This document shows, piece by piece, positions 6,193 through 7,580 of a DNA stretch of 7,580 nucleotides (within the stretch, counting starts at the first letter, position 1; each line of letters starts with the position of its first letter). Where the stretch lies: NCBI GenBank assembly GCA_013290035.1, contig JABCYT010000143.1:1-7580 (forward strand). Reading direction: 5' to 3'. This stretch comes from Alphaproteobacteria bacterium (lineage in GTDB: Bacteria > Pseudomonadota > Alphaproteobacteria > Reyranellales > Reyranellaceae). The notes under the pieces were generated by a model. It was not told the origin of the DNA. It did not search any database and worked only from the letters and a program-made list of their open reading frames with translations. Made by a program: the position numbers and the translations under genes.

Positions 6193-6274
6193 TCTTCCCC
6201 CTCGGTTGTCAGGGAGCTTAGCCCTTCCCGTTTCCCCGGGGGAAGGGCACGATGAAGAAGGGAGGAAACGAAAC
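6193..6274. promoter_or_regulatory. Divergent promoter region between the amidase and thiolase-like genes
   Basis: These 82 bases separate two genes transcribed away from each other, so both promoters should lie here or slightly inside the genes. It holds GAGGG (6199-6203, minus strand) as the amidase ribosome site, GGAGG (6261-6265, plus strand, 9 bases from ATG 6275) as the thiolase-like ribosome site, and a 28-base inverted repeat between them. I cannot point to a convincing -35/-10 pair on either strand. Shared control of the two transcripts is inference from the arrangement. Confidence 0.55.
6221..6248. repeat. Perfect 9-bp inverted repeat in the divergent intergenic region
   Basis: GCCCTTCCC at 6221-6229 and GGGAAGGGC at 6240-6248 are exact inverted copies with a 10-base spacer that itself contains most of a CCCCGGGG palindrome (6234-6241). 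It could be an operator for both genes, a leader hairpin, or one copy of a dispersed palindromic repeat. Short CCCTTCCC/GGGAAGGG palindromes of this type are, as I recall, scattered between genes in several GC-rich alphaproteobacteria, which makes the dispersed-repeat reading likely. Confidence 0.6.
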
Positions 6275-7435
6275 ATGGCACATCCGCTTCGCGACAAGGC
6301 GGCGGTGAGTGGCATCGGCGAGACCGCCTACACGCGCGGCACGCCCAAGAGCGGCCTCGCTCTGCAGCTCGAAGCGAGCCTGGCCGCCATTGCCGATGCG
6401 GGCTTGAGCCCGCGCGACATCGACGGCGTCGTGCCTTATTTCCCGGGCGGTGGCATCGCCGAGGATTTCATCGCCAATCTCGGCCTGCCCGACCTCAAGC
6501 TCTCGGTGTTCGTGCCGATGGGCGGCGCCACCTGCGTCGCCGCCCTCCAGACCGCGGCGATGGCCGTCGCCACCGGCGTCTGCAAGCACGTGCTGATCTC
6601 GGTCGGCCGCACCGGCTATTCCGGCGCCCGCGTCAGTACGCGCCTGCAGCAGTTCCCGCAATTCGCGCTCGCCGCCGAGTTCGAGGCGCCGATCGGCATG
6701 TTCGCGCCGGCCCAACTCTATGCCCAGGGCGCGCGCCGTCACATGGAGCTCTACGGCACGACGCCGCGGCATTTCGCCGAGGTTGCGGTCGTCACGCGCC
6801 AGCACGCCATCCTGAACGGCAACGTGGTGATGAACAAACCCCTCACCGTCGAGGAGCATCACGCCTCGCGCATGATTTCCGATCCGTTCCGGCTGTTCGA
6901 TTGCAGCCTGGAGAGCGACGGCGGGGCAGCGATCATCATCAGCGCCGCCGACCGCGCGCGCGCCCTCAAGAAGCCGCTGGTCACCGTGATGGGCGTGGCC
7001 GAGGGTCATCCCGAATCGCCCGCCTCGATCGCCCAGCGGCCCGACCTGCTGGAGTTCGGCCTCGCCAAGGCGGTGCCACGCGCCTACGGCATGGCGGGCG
7101 TCGGGCCAGCGGACATCGACGTCGCCGAGATCTACGACTGCTTCACCTTCACGGTGATCAACCAGCTTGAGCTTTTGGGCTTCTGCAAGAAAGGCGAGGG
7201 CGGGCCCTTCATCATGGACGGCCGCATCGCGCTGGGCGGCGCGCTGCCGGTCAACACGCATGGCGGGCTGCTGAGTCAGGGCCATGTCGTTGGCCTCAAT
7301 CATGTCGTCGAGCTAACGCGCCAGCTCCGCCGCGAGGCCGGCAAGGCGCAGGTCAAGGATGCGGAGGTGGGCCTGGTCACCGGCTACGGCGACATGGGCG
7401 ACGGCTCGATCGCCATCCTGAGGAGGGCGGCATGA
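6275..7435 (+). CDS. Thiolase-like protein (SCP2-thiolase/Ltp2 type)
   Basis: The 386-residue product has the thiolase fold of the SCP2/non-specific lipid-transfer group and would act on CoA thioesters in the cytoplasm. Seen in order: VSGIGETAYTRG (11-22), a first-helix region PMGGATCVAALQTAAMAVATG (81-101), FAPAQLYAQGARRHMELYG (143-161), CSLESDGGAAIIIS (210-223), AEIYDCFTF (284-292), NTHGGLLSQGH (327-337) and a C-terminal GYGDMGDGS (370-378). H337 matches the conserved GH of thiolases. By my alignment G84 or A85 falls where the nucleophilic cysteine should be (C87 is close but offset), Y287 replaces the histidine of HDCF, and Y371 lies near the second thiolase cysteine. Classical thiolysis is therefore doubtful; the retro-aldolase Ltp2 is a better model. 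Start ATG 6275 follows GGAGG by 9 bases; the open frame extends to 5915 but that part is amidase antisense. The stop overlaps the DUF35 start (ATGA), as expected for a stoichiometric complex. Confidence 0.9.
   Translation: MAHPLRDKAAVSGIGETAYTRGTPKSGLALQLEASLAAIADAGLSPRDIDGVVPYFPGGGIAEDFIANLGLPDLKLSVFVPMGGATCVAALQTAAMAVATGVCKHVLISVGRTGYSGARVSTRLQQFPQFALAAEFEAPIGMFAPAQLYAQGARRHMELYGTTPRHFAEVAVVTRQHAILNGNVVMNKPLTVEEHHASRMISDPFRLFDCSLESDGGAAIIISAADRARALKKPLVTVMGVAEGHPESPASIAQRPDLLEFGLAKAVPRAYGMAGVGPADIDVAEIYDCFTFTVINQLELLGFCKKGEGGPFIMDGRIALGGALPVNTHGGLLSQGHVVGLNHVVELTRQLRREAGKAQVKDAEVGLVTGYGDMGDGSIAILRRAA
7421..7427 (+). promoter_or_regulatory. Shine-Dalgarno of the DUF35 gene within the thiolase-like gene
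   Basis: AGGAGGG, a near-perfect ribosome site, lies 4 bases before ATG 7432 inside the last codons of the upstream gene. With the ATGA stop/start overlap it points to coupled translation. Confidence 0.8.
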
Positions 7436-7580
7436 GTACCACAACGGCCGCACAGCCGGTTCCGGAACGCCCGCTGCCCACGCCGACGCGCGAAAGCCAG
7501 CCCTTTTGGGACGGCATGCGCGAGGGCCGGTTGATGCTTCAGCACTGCGCTGCATGCGGCCAGGTGCGGCACTATCCGCG
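7432..7580 (+). CDS. DUF35 (zinc ribbon plus OB-fold) acyl-CoA-associated protein, N-terminal part
   Basis: The first 49 codons are present and the gene continues past the right edge. A Pro/Thr-rich N-terminal tail of about 20 residues is followed by SQPFWDGMREGRLMLQHC and AACG, the standard opening of DUF35 proteins: a helix with the FW-G-xx-G-x-L pattern that docks on the partner, then the first half of the zinc ribbon (C39 and C42). The second CxxC pair and the OB-fold would lie outside the window. DUF35 proteins are usually encoded beside thiolase-like proteins and form complexes with them; in the ChsH2-Ltp2 system the DUF35 domain is needed for aldolase activity. Here the gene overlaps the thiolase-like gene by four bases, which supports the same partnership. 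Family assignment is strong; whether a MaoC-like hydratase domain is fused, as in ChsH2, cannot be seen, though the zinc ribbon near the N-terminus argues for a stand-alone protein. Confidence 0.9.
   Translation, partial: MSTTTAAQPVPERPLPTPTRESQPFWDGMREGRLMLQHCAACGQVRHYP

Noticed and set aside
6206..6211. TTGTCA as a -35 element for the thiolase-like gene
   Set aside because: No plausible -10 hexamer at 16-18 bases; the expected place is inside the GC-rich inverted repeat.
5915..6274. Longer N-terminus for the thiolase-like protein starting at 5915
   Set aside because: These 120 codons are antisense to the amidase and Ser/Arg-rich; the thiolase fold starts right after ATG 6275 with its GGAGG.
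6193..6315. Longer N-terminus for the amidase starting at 6315
   Set aside because: It would overlap the divergent thiolase-like start, has no family-like sequence, and ATG 6192 has its own ribosome site.
6218..7303. 361-residue minus-strand frame opposite the thiolase-like gene
   Set aside because: Antisense shadow; it would also cover the divergent promoter region.

Overview
The DNA is GC-rich, with strong G/C preference at third codon positions, Shine-Dalgarno sites before almost every gene, and tightly packed or overlapping genes. Together with the gene families present (class III CoA-transferase, tannase-type esterase, amidase, thiolase-like/DUF35 pair), this suggests a metabolically versatile alphaproteobacterium of the Reyranella/Bradyrhizobium kind. 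That placement is an inference from style and gene content; no marker gene is present. I see no tRNA, rRNA, CRISPR array, insertion sequence or phage gene.

Layout. (1) 1-2892, plus strand: the 3' end of a probable thioredoxin-fold gene, then a CaiB/BaiF CoA-transferase starting 1 base after that stop, then an exported tannase/feruloyl-esterase-family hydrolase that overlaps the CoA-transferase by 40 bases. This looks like one operon. (2) 2889-6192, minus strand: read in its own direction, an amidase-signature hydrolase, a TTC38-like tetratricopeptide protein 11 bases downstream, and after a 113-base gap a small tyrosine-rich lipoprotein. The lipoprotein gene meets the tannase gene tail to tail, and one CTAG tetramer supplies both stop codons. 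(3) 6193-6274: an 82-base divergent intergenic region holding a perfect 9-bp inverted repeat. (4) 6275-7580, plus strand: a thiolase-like protein followed, through an ATGA overlap, by a DUF35 (zinc ribbon plus OB-fold) protein that runs off the window.

How the genes may work together. The left operon could release a carboxylic acid from an ester outside the cytoplasm and then activate the acid as a CoA thioester. The right operon looks like a thiolase-like/DUF35 complex acting on CoA thioesters, either as an acyltransferase or, as in steroid side-chain degradation, as a retro-aldolase. The amidase could feed in acids from amides. No substrate can be read from the sequence, and the link between the blocks is inference.

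Most useful second looks: the thiolase-like protein appears to lack the nucleophilic cysteine and has YDCF where SCP2-type thiolases have HDCF; the tannase-family enzyme has ten cysteines in the same five-disulfide layout as MHETase but a shorter lid; the amidase/TTC38-like pair may be an uncharacterised two-gene module; and there are three short structured elements (a hairpin at the lipoprotein ribosome site, the divergent-promoter palindrome, and a 10-bp inverted repeat inside the TTC38-like gene). I found no clear evidence of a wholly new system.
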